From Streptomyces xinghaiensis S187 (GTDB lineage Bacteria; Actinomycetota; Actinomycetes; Streptomycetales; Streptomycetaceae), in contig NZ_CP023202.1 in NCBI RefSeq assembly GCF_000220705.2, positions 6,974,501 through 7,038,500 on the forward strand: a DNA stretch of 64,000 bases. The letters run 5' to 3'. Shown here piece after piece: positions 42,580 to 51,489 of the stretch; positions within the stretch are counted from its first letter, which is position 1; each line of letters starts with the position of its first letter. Made by a program: the position numbers and the translations under genes. A model generated the notes under the pieces. The model worked only from the letters and a program-made list of their open reading frames with translations. It was not told where the DNA came from and searched no databases.

Positions 42580-44628
42580 TCAGCGTTTGACGCGGCTGCG
42601 GATGGCCAGGACGGCCAGGCCGAGGAGGACGGGTTCGGCGAGGCGGGAGGCCATCTCGGTGTAGGTGCCGGCGGTGGTGAGGTCCTGGCCGGAGGAGCGG
42701 AAGACCACCGAGTTGATCACCACGCGCAGCGCCTTCTCGAACCGCTTGGTGGTGATCCGTTCCGGCCAGGGGCCGGTGGGGTTGACCGGGTCGGGGGTGT
42801 GGGTGGTCCAGTTGACCTCCTGCCCGACGGCGACCTGGCGGCCGGTGGTGGTCGGCTTCGGGTCGTCCACCGGCAGGCCCCACAGCAGCAGCGCGAGCAG
42901 GGTGACGGTCATGGCGCCCAGCAGCCAGGCCAGGGCACGGCTGGCGCGCAGGCCGTAACCGGACAGGGCCCAGTACAGGGTCAGCAGTGCCCGTTCGCCC
43001 CGGGAGCGGGTGGTGTCGTGGCGGCGCATCTCCATCTCGCCGTAGTAGAAGTCGGCGGCGTCCGGCTCGTTCTTGCCGTCCTCCAGCGACTTGCGTACCT
43101 GCCGGTACAGCGCGGCCAGCGCGGCCGGTTTCAGGGCAGGGGTGTCCTCCTGGGGCGGGGGCGTCCAGCCCTGGGCCGCGGTGGGGTGCGGGCGCTGGGC
43201 GCGCCAGTGGTGTTCCTCGGCCAGCGTGCTGCGCAGGCTCCACCAATTGGGAAGGATCCGATGCCGCCGGAGGCCGGTCGGGGTGGTGGCGAAGGTGCAC
43301 CAGCCGTCCACGCGAAGCTGGTCAAGGTGGACAGCCCCGGCGAACCGGCAGGAGCTGAGGTCGATGTCGTGCAGCACCAGGTGCGCGGCGTCGACCCCGT
43401 CCACGGAGGTCAGGCGCACGCCGGGATCGCGGCCGGACAGCGGTGTCTCCGGCAGCGGGTCCGAAGAGAGGAAGGGTGTGGTGCGGGCGGCGACCGTCAG
43501 GGGGTACTCCAGGACCGCATTGCTCAGATCCAGTTCGGCATGGCGCAGCCGCAGCGTCGCCACCGAAGACCACCGGGTACGGTCACAAGTCACCGCGCGG
43601 GCGGCCGCTTCCACCGTCACCGGCTCCCCGAACTCCGCGCCGTCCAGAACCACCGTGCCACCGCACACCAGCGGGCCCAGCCGCGCCGCCGCCTCGAACC
43701 GGGCCTTGTCGAAGCTGGTGTCGCGGGCGAAGGCCGCCCCTTCGAACCAGACCTCGCGGGCGAAGGCCGCACCATTGAACCTGGCAACGTCCGTGAAAGC
43801 CGACCGGTAGAACCGGGCGGCGCCGGTGAAGACTGCCTCGTTGAAGCAGGCAACGCCAGTAAAGACCGACCCATCGAATAGGGCGTCCCCCGCGAAGGCC
43901 GCCCCGTGGAACCAGGCCTCGCTGGGAAAAGTCACCGTATTGAACCAGGCATTGCTCATGAAGGCCACCTCGTGGAAAAAGGCGTCGTGGGTGAAGGTGG
44001 CCCCGTCAAACCAGGCGTCGTCCGCGAAGGTGACCCCGTCGAACGAGGCGTCGCGGGTGAAGGTCGCCCTGTTGAACCAGGCCTTTCCCGTGAAGGCCGC
44101 CCCGAAGAACGAGGTGTCGCCGTTGAAAGCCGAACGGTGGAACGAGGCAATGCCCATGAAGGCCGCCCTATCGAACGACGCAACGTCCGCGAAGGCCACA
44201 TCGCTGAACCAAGCTTCGCCCGTGAAGGCGGCCCCGGAGAACGAGGCCGCGCGAGTGAAGGCTGCCGCGCCGAACCGGGCAATGCCAGTGAAGACCGCGT
44301 CATTGAACAAGGCGGGGTCAGTGAAGGTCGCCCCGTCAAACCAAGCCTCGCCGAGGCGAGGGTGTCCAGTGGCGGGGTCCCGCAAGGCGTGGAGTAACCG
44401 GTCCAGCAGCTCCGTGGTGAAGGAGGTGCCGCGGTGGTCGACGTCGGCGCCTGGGGTCAGGGCGGTCAGGTAGGCGGCGTGGTCGGGCTCGGATGCGTGG
44501 ACCAGGCATGCGGTGCGGTCGGGGATGCGGCGGCCGCGGCAGCCCACCGGGTCCTCCGCGGTGGCGCCGTGGCCACAGTGCGGCCAGTCCGGCGGGGTGG
44601 ACGGTGGATTGGGGGTTGCAGATGTCAT
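42580..44628 (-). CDS. Large membrane pentapeptide-repeat protein
   Basis: The ORF encodes 682 residues from ATG 44628; the longer frame upstream is unsupported. The N-terminus carries CGHG, VGCRGR and CLVH, possibly a zinc site. Residues about 95-310 are roughly forty pentapeptides of the AxFxx type (alternating AWF, GATF, SFD, GAAF), a Phe-centred beta helix. After a second repeat zone come two transmembrane segments near 570-590 and 660-675 (ALAWLLGAMTVTLLALLLWG). It resembles ion-channel-like pentapeptide membrane proteins of Streptomyces. Function unproven. Confidence 0.75.
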   Translation of the reverse strand: MTSATPNPPSTPPDWPHCGHGATAEDPVGCRGRRIPDRTACLVHASEPDHAAYLTALTPGADVDHRGTSFTTELLDRLLHALRDPATGHPRLGEAWFDGATFTDPALFNDAVFTGIARFGAAAFTRAASFSGAAFTGEAWFSDVAFADVASFDRAAFMGIASFHRSAFNGDTSFFGAAFTGKAWFNRATFTRDASFDGVTFADDAWFDGATFTHDAFFHEVAFMSNAWFNTVTFPSEAWFHGAAFAGDALFDGSVFTGVACFNEAVFTGAARFYRSAFTDVARFNGAAFAREVWFEGAAFARDTSFDKARFEAAARLGPLVCGGTVVLDGAEFGEPVTVEAAARAVTCDRTRWSSVATLRLRHAELDLSNAVLEYPLTVAARTTPFLSSDPLPETPLSGRDPGVRLTSVDGVDAAHLVLHDIDLSSCRFAGAVHLDQLRVDGWCTFATTPTGLRRHRILPNWWSLRSTLAEEHHWRAQRPHPTAAQGWTPPPQEDTPALKPAALAALYRQVRKSLEDGKNEPDAADFYYGEMEMRRHDTTRSRGERALLTLYWALSGYGLRASRALAWLLGAMTVTLLALLLWGLPVDDPKPTTTGRQVAVGQEVNWTTHTPDPVNPTGPWPERITTKRFEKALRVVINSVVFRSSGQDLTTAGTYTEMASRLAEPVLLGLAVLAIRSRVKR

Positions 44629-44763
44629 GTCCGGAGGACGACCGAGCGTAGTCGAGTAGTTGCGGGACACTGTGCACGGCAAGAGCGGTGCCCGGCCATG
44701 CATTCGGTGCCCAGTCCCGTACCGGTACCCGAGGGGCCTGCCCGGTGGTGCGGCTCAGCTGGT

Positions 44764-46071
44764 TCACCCGGCGGCGATCGTGTGCCATTGGGCCATGTGC
44801 TCTGCGACCTTGTATTCCAGCAGTTCCCCCCACAGGCCGGCTGAGGCCAGGTGCCGGCGGACGGTCTGTTCCTGCCGCGCGGCCGCGGTGTCGCGCGTGT
44901 GGACGGCGGCCTGCTGTTCCTCAAGAGATCTCTGCTGCCGGCCCAAGGTCTCCGCTGCCTTTTCGGTGGCGCGCCGGGCTTGCTGCTCTTCTGTGCGCCG
45001 CTGTGTGCACGCGCGGCAGGTGGCGCCGGTGCCGATGATGATGCCGTCCTCGCAGCTGGGGTTGGGGCATTCCTGGGTGGTGAGCAGGGTGGCGATGTAG
45101 CCGACGGGGCGGCGGATGCGGTCCGGGCCGGCGTAGTTGGGGGCTGCGCGTTCCGGGCCGTCTGCGCGGTACCAGCGCCGGTTGATCCGGGCGATCAGCT
45201 GCTCAGGGGTCCGCGGGGGGATTCGGTAGGTGCCGGGCTGGTCGGCGGGAACGCCGGTGAGCGCGTCACAGATCGCCCGGACGAGCGTCGGTGCGAGAGG
45301 TGCGCCGGGATGGGTAGGCTGTGCCTGCGGGGGCAGCGCCTGGGCGACGGTCTCGAAGCCGGGCGGGCGGCGGCGCGGGCGGGTGGACACGGTGCGCCGC
45401 CTGGCTTTCTTCTTCCCCGCACCCTCGGCCGCACGGCTGGCGCCGCTGTGCGGTTCGGCAGCGCGGCCGCTTGCGGCCCGCAGGGGTGCCAGCAAACCAC
45501 CCGCGGTCCTCCGGACGTCCGTAGCGGTTCCCTTGGTGGGTTCATGGTGATCGGTTAGGGAGGGGTTGTGGGCAATACCCTGCCTGGGTAGTGCCGGTGT
45601 CCCCTGGGAGGGGTTGCCCGCAACCCCTCCCAGGGGGCGTTGAGGGGAGGGGTCGTCGGCGCCCCCTGCCCCGTTCTCCGGATCCGGACGGGCCGGGCGC
45701 GGGATGAAGTCGCCCTCCCGGATGGCGGCATAGCGGTCGTCGGCCCGGCCGTAGTGGGCGATCTCCTCGAACGGCGTGCGGGTGCCGCCCCAGTGGTCCC
45801 ACGGCCCGTGCAAGTAGTACCGGTTGGACGTCTTGGAGCCGTTGTCCCGGTAGCGCTGCCGGGCGGAGAGGAAGCCGTCGCGGCGTAGATCGCGCAGGAT
45901 GGTCTTCGCGCGTTCTTCGCTCACCAGGGCTTCCCCTGCGACCAGGGCTCGGGAGGGGAAGCAGGAGTAGGCCTGATCGCATCGGGTCGCCAGCGCGAGC
46001 AGCGCCAGTTTGTGCGCTGGGGTGCGGAGCTTGAGCCGCATGACGTAGGCGGTCGCGTCGACGCCGCTCAT
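44764..46071 (-). CDS. Winged-helix plasmid replication/regulatory protein with zinc ribbon
   Basis: The ORF encodes 435 residues. The N-terminal winged helix (KLALLALATRCDQ, SEERAKTILRDLRRDGFL) resembles initiator-type HTH domains of phage and plasmid proteins. A long Arg/Pro/Ala-rich linker follows. The C-terminal part has a zinc ribbon (CPNPSC ... CRAC) and a coiled coil rich in Arg/Gln. It starts just below a cluster of GTGACCG-type iterons, so it may bind them and act in replication or its control. It is likely expressed from that region. Confidence 0.65.
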   Translation of the reverse strand: MSGVDATAYVMRLKLRTPAHKLALLALATRCDQAYSCFPSRALVAGEALVSEERAKTILRDLRRDGFLSARQRYRDNGSKTSNRYYLHGPWDHWGGTRTPFEEIAHYGRADDRYAAIREGDFIPRPARPDPENGAGGADDPSPQRPLGGVAGNPSQGTPALPRQGIAHNPSLTDHHEPTKGTATDVRRTAGGLLAPLRAASGRAAEPHSGASRAAEGAGKKKARRRTVSTRPRRRPPGFETVAQALPPQAQPTHPGAPLAPTLVRAICDALTGVPADQPGTYRIPPRTPEQLIARINRRWYRADGPERAAPNYAGPDRIRRPVGYIATLLTTQECPNPSCEDGIIIGTGATCRACTQRRTEEQQARRATEKAAETLGRQQRSLEEQQAAVHTRDTAAARQEQTVRRHLASAGLWGELLEYKVAEHMAQWHTIAAG

Positions 46072-46082
46072 GCCCGCTCTCC

Positions 46083-46715
46083 CGGTGACCGGTCATCAGC
46101 CAGTGGATGAGGTGGGTCCTGGGGGCACGCGGTGGATCGGTCACGCGCTCCGGCCGGTGACCGATGGCCGGAGACCGGAGACCGGCCGACGGTGGACCGG
46201 GGCGTGAAGGGCGGGGAAGCATGGGGCTGCATGGTTCGAGCACACAAGCTGTCCCTGACCGGTCATCTGGCCGAGATCGGTGACCGGTGATCACAGTCCG
46301 GTTGCATCCGGCGCACGGGGACTGCGTGGTCGGCGGCACTGTTCGTAGCCGCGGACGTCCCCTGTCCGGCCGTGCTCTCCTGAGATGGCCGGGACTGGCG
46401 GCAGGGCTGTGGCCTGCATGGTCAGGCTGACCACACCGCTGACCATCAGGATGACCACGGTGGCCGTGTGCCCTCTGCACCCGGGGTGCGAGGGCCGCCC
46501 CGGGCTGCGCGGTGCCACGAGGCGCGGGACCGCTCCGGCAGTAGCGGAGGCCGCCGCAGCGGGCGGCGGCATGGGGACCGATGGGAGCTGAACGGTCAGT
46601 GACCGGTGACCGAATCGGGGGAATCGGTCACGGGCCCCGGTGCGGGGCGCCGAGCCAGGTGAAGGGCCGTGACCGATCCGTCAGCTTCACGGCCACCGTG
46701 CGGCGTGACCGTTAG
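46083..46715. repeat. GTGACCGGT-type iteron cluster
   Basis: At least nine variants of GGTGACCGRT or its complement occur: near 46083, 46138, 46156, 46256, 46279, 46594, 46603, 46624, 46669 and 46705. Some join into palindromes such as TGACCGGTCA. TGGTCAGGCTGACCA at 46420 is related. The 650-base interval is otherwise poor in genes. It separates two minus-strand genes and is a candidate second origin or operator array. Confidence 0.55.
46291..46572 (-). CDS. Possible small membrane protein
   Basis: The frame encodes 93 residues with one hydrophobic helix (TATVVILMVSGVVSLTM). No ribosome site precedes the ATG and both ends are low-complexity. It overlaps the iteron region. Plasmid transfer loci often carry tiny Spd-type membrane proteins beside a DUF2637 gene, which is the only reason to keep it. 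Confidence 0.25.
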   Translation of the reverse strand: MPPPAAAASATAGAVPRLVAPRSPGRPSHPGCRGHTATVVILMVSGVVSLTMQATALPPVPAISGEHGRTGDVRGYEQCRRPRSPRAPDATGL

Positions 46716-46724
46716 CCGTCGGGC

Positions 46725-48413
46725 TCAGGTATTGCGGCCGACGGACCGAAGGCGGGTGCGGCCGTCCTCCCGCTGCTGTTGCTTCCTGACCGCTTTGGCC
46801 TTCCTCACCGCTCGCTGGCCAGTGCTGGGCGATACGCCCAGGCGCCGGGCAACTTCCGCGCCAGCGAGCTTCTTACCCGCCCTCTCGGCTTCCTCCAGCC
46901 ATGAGACGACCCGCTGGATCCGCAGCTCCTCCTCGTCCGGCTCCGGAGACTGCTCCGGCACACGCGCTGTGGCCGCTCCCCCACCCGAGGAACACTCCAC
47001 ACCTTCCGCGTTCTGAGCCGGAACTGCCGCGTCCGGTGACGGGCTCGGGGCCGACTGCGCCGCCACACCACCAAGCCCCACGCGGGCACTGGTCGCCGGG
47101 GCGCCCCGATGAACGGCCGGACGTCCCGGCGGCCGGTGGTCGTCCACGGCTGGACCGGTCATGCCGGGCCCGGCAGTTCCGCCGTCGTGCACCCGCCGCA
47201 CCGTCGCGTCCGCCTGCTCCCGGAGTTCCTTCAAAATGGGGCGCAATTCCGACTCAGGTATCGGAGCACCAGAGCGGTCCCGGATGCCGTAGAGGTCCAT
47301 CAGGTAGAGGCCGAACTGGCGCGCGTTGGGATAGTCGCTGCGCTCCCTGACGTACCGGTGGAACGCCTCACCGTATGCCTCCTCATCGGGCTCCGGCGTC
47401 GGCGGGTGAGAGGTTTCCGGTGAGGCGGGTCCCGCGTCTGCTTCCGCCACGCTGCTCCCTAAAGGATCAACGTTCCTGCCGGACGGCTCCGGTCCTGCCC
47501 CGGCGTAGTCGGCTGGGAGGTCGGACCTGGTGAGCGGCGCGGTACCGCCGGCGGCTGAGTGCTCCGGGGAGCGCCGGGCGCCTGACCTGGGGGTGGGCTC
47601 TTCCCTGCCCTCGGCGGCCGAACGCTGATGGTCGTCCTCGTCGGGTGCCGGGTGGTGTTCGGCGGCGGTGAGTTCGGGGCGGCGCGGGGAGGGCCGTACG
47701 GCGGCGGGGGAGGCCGGGGCGGCCGGGTCGATGCCGGCGGCGGCGAGCCCGTCGGGCGCGGTCTCGGCGAGCGGGACGCCGTAGCGGGCCAGCCGGAGCG
47801 GCATCATCGACTCCACCGGTGCCTTGCGGCGCCACGCGCGGCCGTAGCGGGCGCGCAGGCGGGCCTGGTAGACGAGGCGGTCCTGTTCGAGGCGGATGAC
47901 CTCGTCGTAGGAGCGCAGTTCCCACAGCTTCATCCGGCGCCAGAGCCGGAAGGTGGAGGGGAAGGCCAGCAGCCAGCGGGAGAGGCGCACGCCCTCCATG
48001 TGCTTGTCGGCGGTGATGTCGGCGATCCGGCCGATGGCGTGCCGGGCGGCCTCGACGGAGACGACGAAGAGGACGGGGATGACGGCGTGCATGCCGACGC
48101 CCAGCGGGTCGGGCCAGGCCGCGGCGCCGTTGAAGGCGATGGTGGCGGCGGTGAGCAGCCAGGCGGTCTGCCGCAGCAGCGGGAACGGGATACGGATCCA
48201 GGTCAGCAGCAGGTCCAGGGCGAGCAGGACGACGATCCCCGCGTCGATCCCGATGGGGAAGACGACGGAGAAGGCGCCGAACCCTTTCTGCTCGGCGAGG
48301 TCGCGGACCGCCGCGTACGAACCGGCGAAGCCGATCGCCGCGATCAGCACGGCACCGGCGACCACCACCCCGATCAATATGCGGTGTGTGCGCCCCAGTC
48401 GCAGCTGCTCCAC
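46725..48413 (-). CDS. DUF2637 membrane protein with C-terminal helix-turn-helix
   Basis: The ORF encodes 562 residues from GTG 48413. Four transmembrane helices lie in the first 130 residues (ILIGVVVAGAVLIAAIGFAG and later ones), the DUF2637 pattern seen in SpdB-like plasmid-spread proteins. A low-complexity Pro/Ala linker follows. The last 60 residues form an HTH (AGAEVARRLGVSPSTGQRAVRK). It may link the membrane to plasmid DNA, for example during spread within mycelium. That role is inferred from the family. Confidence 0.7.
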   Translation of the reverse strand: MEQLRLGRTHRILIGVVVAGAVLIAAIGFAGSYAAVRDLAEQKGFGAFSVVFPIGIDAGIVVLLALDLLLTWIRIPFPLLRQTAWLLTAATIAFNGAAAWPDPLGVGMHAVIPVLFVVSVEAARHAIGRIADITADKHMEGVRLSRWLLAFPSTFRLWRRMKLWELRSYDEVIRLEQDRLVYQARLRARYGRAWRRKAPVESMMPLRLARYGVPLAETAPDGLAAAGIDPAAPASPAAVRPSPRRPELTAAEHHPAPDEDDHQRSAAEGREEPTPRSGARRSPEHSAAGGTAPLTRSDLPADYAGAGPEPSGRNVDPLGSSVAEADAGPASPETSHPPTPEPDEEAYGEAFHRYVRERSDYPNARQFGLYLMDLYGIRDRSGAPIPESELRPILKELREQADATVRRVHDGGTAGPGMTGPAVDDHRPPGRPAVHRGAPATSARVGLGGVAAQSAPSPSPDAAVPAQNAEGVECSSGGGAATARVPEQSPEPDEEELRIQRVVSWLEEAERAGKKLAGAEVARRLGVSPSTGQRAVRKAKAVRKQQQREDGRTRLRSVGRNT

Positions 48414-48718
48414 GAGGTGCCCATCTCCCCACGAGCGTCGAGAACATCGCCGGTTCAGTCTCTCACCGAGGCCTCTTCATCACAGGGGGTGGCTGCCTCC
48501 TGCTCCGGCCGTGTTCCGCTGTGTAGAAGGTCGTTCACCATGGCGGCAGGGTGACCACTCACGCCGCACGGCCTGGTGGAGTGGTTCAGGTCAGGGAGCA
48601 GGCTCGAGGGCTGTGGGTGCTGTTGCGCAACCTGGTGATCTCTCTGCCGGGTCCGGAGTCCGGGCTGGCTCGTTGCCTGCGCGCTGGTGAGGTTGGGCTG
48701 CGGCTGTGCTGGTCGGGC

Positions 48719-48732
48719 TTTACCGCGGTAAA
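48719..48732. promoter_or_regulatory. parS-like palindrome 1
   Basis: TTTACCGCGGTAAA is perfectly palindromic (extends to GC...GC, 18 bp) and lies about 90 bases before parA. It lies in the 48414-48823 interval, which has no other gene. Four copies occur only around parAB, so a ParB-binding site is likely. Confidence 0.75.
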
Positions 48733-48772
48733 GCCTGACTGTGGCCCCGGATCACACACCAGATGGGGGAAT

Positions 48773-48810
48773 CTAACGTGCCGATACTCTGCTTTGATCT
48801 TTGACGTTAG
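48773..48810. promoter_or_regulatory. Inverted repeat in the parA promoter region
   Basis: CTAACGT at 48773-48779 and ACGTTAG at 48804-48810 are perfect inverted arms, the right arm ending 13 bases before the ATG of parA. Probable operator for autoregulation by ParA, whose N-terminus looks DNA-binding. Confidence 0.5.
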
Positions 48811-48823
48811 TAAGGTATCCAGC

Positions 48824-50068
48824 ATGAGTTCTCCAGCCACCTCGGGCGACCGCGAGAAGGTCGTCTCCAAACTGCCGGGATGGCTCCGGCAGGACCTGAA
48901 AATCAGAGCAGCCCAGCACGGCATCGACATCCAGACGGCCGTGGAGCAAGGCATCGCTGCGTGGATCGATCTGGCCGCCACCGGCGGCCCGGTGGACACT
49001 TCCGGCGCAGACTCCTTCTCCACCTTCCTCCCCTACGGCCAGTGGGAGGTCTTCCGGCAAGCCGCAGCCGACCGCAAGGTGTCCCTCATTCAGGGACTCG
49101 CCCAGTCAGTGCAGCTGTGGCTGGAGACAAACCCCGCCCCCAGCATCGAGCGGCCCAAGCACCCACGGCGACGCATCGTCTGCAATCAGAAGGGCGGCGT
49201 CGGGAAGACCGCTGTCGCCGCCGGCCTCGGTGAAGCCTTCGCCGAGAACCCGGACGCGCTCCACCCCGTCCGCATCTCCAAGCACTTCGCCGCCCAACTC
49301 GGCGGTCAGGAGACCAGCCCGCTCGAGGTCGAGGACCTCCCCGGTCTGGGCCGCCGCACCCTGCTGATCGACTTCGACCCCCAGCGGCACCTCACGAAGC
49401 AGCTGGGGCAAGAAGAAATCCCGATGGCTCCGGATGTGGAGAGCCTCGGCAAGCACATGACGGGCGAAGCCAAGGGCGACATCCGCGAGCTGATCGTGCC
49501 CATCGCCGATGACCGGTACGGCAACCGTCTCGACCTGCTTCCCGGCTGTCAGGACGGCTTCCTCCTGGACGTCGCCCTGTCCAAGGTCCGGTTCCGGGAA
49601 GCCGCACTGGAGCGCGCGCTGGCCCCGATCGAGCCGTTCTACGACGAGATCATCGTCGACTGCCCGCCCAGCCTGGGCCTGAGTATGGACACCGCGATCT
49701 ACTACGGGCGCCGACGCGACGACGAACCCCCGGGCAACTCCGGCCCGCTGATCGTGGTCCAGGCCGAGGACAGCAGCGCCGACGCCTACGATCTGCTGGT
49801 CACTCAGATCGAAGACCTGCGCAGCGACATGTCTGTCGAGGTCGATTACCTCGGCATCGTGGTCAACCTCTACGACCCGCGCCGCGGCTTCATCGCCACG
49901 TCGTCCCTCGAAGCCTGGATAGACATCAAGGACCCCAAGGTCGTCGCTGTGATCGGCGACCTCACGGACCAGCGCAAGGCAGTCCGCCTCAAGCAACCCT
50001 TGCTGTCATTCGCCCCCTCCGGCGAACAGGCCGTCACGTTCCGCGCACTGGCCAGGGAGATCTCATGA
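48824..50068 (+). CDS. parA: ParA-family partition ATPase with N-terminal DNA-binding-like repeats
   Basis: The ORF encodes 414 residues from ATG 48824. Deviant Walker A KGGVGKT lies at about 121-127; other motifs are LLIDFDPQRHLTKQL and IIVDCPPSLGL. The first 110 residues hold two similar ribbon-helix-helix-like units: LPGWLRQDLKIRAAQHGID and LPYGQWEVFRQAAADRKVS, each followed by a hydrophobic helix ending in W. This suggests sequence-specific DNA binding and autoregulation. It drives plasmid segregation with the ParB encoded next (ATGA overlap). GGVGKT and the ParB partner make the call firm. Confidence 0.9.
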   Translation: MSSPATSGDREKVVSKLPGWLRQDLKIRAAQHGIDIQTAVEQGIAAWIDLAATGGPVDTSGADSFSTFLPYGQWEVFRQAAADRKVSLIQGLAQSVQLWLETNPAPSIERPKHPRRRIVCNQKGGVGKTAVAAGLGEAFAENPDALHPVRISKHFAAQLGGQETSPLEVEDLPGLGRRTLLIDFDPQRHLTKQLGQEEIPMAPDVESLGKHMTGEAKGDIRELIVPIADDRYGNRLDLLPGCQDGFLLDVALSKVRFREAALERALAPIEPFYDEIIVDCPPSLGLSMDTAIYYGRRRDDEPPGNSGPLIVVQAEDSSADAYDLLVTQIEDLRSDMSVEVDYLGIVVNLYDPRRGFIATSSLEAWIDIKDPKVVAVIGDLTDQRKAVRLKQPLLSFAPSGEQAVTFRALAREIS

Positions 50069-51264
50069 GCCGCGTCGCCGACCAGCTCGGCACTGGAGCA
50101 TCCTTCGGCCGGACACGGGGCGGGGTCAGCGCCCGCCGCCAGGCCGTCGCCGCCACCACCGGGGCGCCCACCACCGGGGCCCCCGACAGCCGGCTGCGGA
50201 CGCTCCCTCTCACGCAACTGGTCTGCACCCGCTTCAACCCCCGCCGCAACTTTGGCAGCGAAGCAGACCTGCTCGAGTTCGGGCTGAAGCTCAAGAAGAA
50301 GCAGCTCCAGCCGGCGGTGGCAGTCACACGGGAGGCCTACCTCCACCTGTGGCCGGACGAGGCGGACAACGTCGGCAGCGCCCCCTACGTCATCGCCAAC
50401 GGTGAACGTCGCTACCGCGGCTCTCTCGTCGCCGGCCTGCCGACCCTGGAAGTCGTCGTCGATGACGAGATTGCCAGCTCACGCGCGGACTTCCTCGACG
50501 CGGTCCTCTCGGAGAACAACGACCGGGAAGATCTCGATCCCATCGAGCGGGCTCTCGGCATCCAGACCATGGTCGAAGAGCTCGGCGGCAAGGCCATAGT
50601 GGCCGAGCACTACGGGAAGTCGGCCGGCTGGGTCACCCAGCAGATGTATCTGCTGGACCTGGCTCCCGAGCTGCAGAGCCTGGTGAGCTCCGGGGAGCTT
50701 CCCGTCCGGGAGACCCGCGCACTGGTGAAGCTGCCTAAGGACCAGCAGGCAGCGGCTTGGCAGGCCAGAAGCACTGAGCGTGTCGAGGAGAAGGCCCAGC
50801 CGAAGCGGCCACGGCGCGGGACTCCGGCCGATGCGGCGACTCGCGAGCCGGCGCCCGAGGAAGTGGACCAGGACGGTCAGTCCTTTACCGCGGTAAAGGA
50901 CCACCAGACACCGGTCGCGCCGGCAGGTGAGGGCTCACCCGGCTTTACCGCGGTAAAGCGGACCGAGGATCTTCCGGCTCCGGAACCGGCTGAGGTAGTT
51001 GACAGCGCACTGCCTCTGCCCGACCAGCGAGCGACCCCGGGAGAGTCGGCGCACGGCAAGAAGGTGATGAAGATGCCGTGGGCTGACGGGGAGGCCAGCA
51101 TGGACATCTTCTTCGGCAAGCTGGAGCCCCAAGAGCGGCACAAGGCGATCGGCCGGTACCTCGAACTCCTCGGGTCACCAGAGAACTTCGTCGCGGATCT
51201 GCGCGCTGCAAGCACAGCCGACTTCCGCAGGCAGGTGGTCGAGCTGCTCTCGGCAGACCTGTAG
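50065..51264 (+). CDS. parB: ParB-family centromere-binding protein
   Basis: The ORF encodes 399 residues. The ParB N-terminal domain contains RFNPRRNF and NGERRYRGS, the CTP/DNA-clamp motif. The helix-turn-helix follows (KAIVAEHYGKSAGWVTQQM, VRETRALVKLP). A long linker (about 255-330) is followed by a C-terminal domain (MDIFFGKLEPQERHKAIGRYL). Two copies of the parS-like palindrome lie inside the linker coding sequence, each read as FTAVK. Thus the gene carries its own nucleation sites. Terminator downstream. Confidence 0.9.
   Translation: MSRVADQLGTGASFGRTRGGVSARRQAVAATTGAPTTGAPDSRLRTLPLTQLVCTRFNPRRNFGSEADLLEFGLKLKKKQLQPAVAVTREAYLHLWPDEADNVGSAPYVIANGERRYRGSLVAGLPTLEVVVDDEIASSRADFLDAVLSENNDREDLDPIERALGIQTMVEELGGKAIVAEHYGKSAGWVTQQMYLLDLAPELQSLVSSGELPVRETRALVKLPKDQQAAAWQARSTERVEEKAQPKRPRRGTPADAATREPAPEEVDQDGQSFTAVKDHQTPVAPAGEGSPGFTAVKRTEDLPAPEPAEVVDSALPLPDQRATPGESAHGKKVMKMPWADGEASMDIFFGKLEPQERHKAIGRYLELLGSPENFVADLRAASTADFRRQVVELLSADL
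50884..50897. promoter_or_regulatory. parS-like palindrome 2 (inside parB)
   Basis: TTTACCGCGGTAAA with CC/GG flanks, coding for FTAVK in the ParB linker. Only 60 bases from copy 3. Confidence 0.7.
50944..50957. promoter_or_regulatory. parS-like palindrome 3 (inside parB)
   Basis: Same 14-bp core with GC/GC flanks, in the same reading frame relation as copy 2. Confidence 0.7.
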
Positions 51265-51282
51265 ACGACAGTCAGCGCAGAG

Positions 51283-51319
51283 AGGCCTCGCACCCGGCAG
51301 AGTCCGGGCGCGGGGCCTT
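51283..51319. terminator. Hairpin terminator after parB
   Basis: AGGCCTCGCACCCGG pairs with CCGGGCGCGGGGCCTT across a 6-base loop with one or two mismatches. It lies 19 bases after the parB stop. Confidence 0.7.
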
Positions 51320-51489
51320 CCGCTTCAGCAGCAGGCGAAGCGGCAGCCGAACGACCCCCTCTGAGGCACCCTGAGATGCAGTTCAGGCCAGAGACTCGGC
51401 GCGGGCCTTGGGACAGGCTGTCGTGCACACCCCGCATCCCGTGGAGACTCCAGACAGCCTTGAGCCTGCCGGGCCCTCCCTGGCCGTAC

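Noticed and set aside
42550..43881. 443-residue plus-strand frame over the pentapeptide gene
   Set aside because: The repetition of the opposite strand creates a periodic shadow; the minus-strand reading has real AxFxx repeats and membrane helices.
48551..48823. N-terminal extension of ParA
   Set aside because: The open frame includes the parS-like site and the promoter inverted repeat and reads as noise; ATG 48824 is the natural start.
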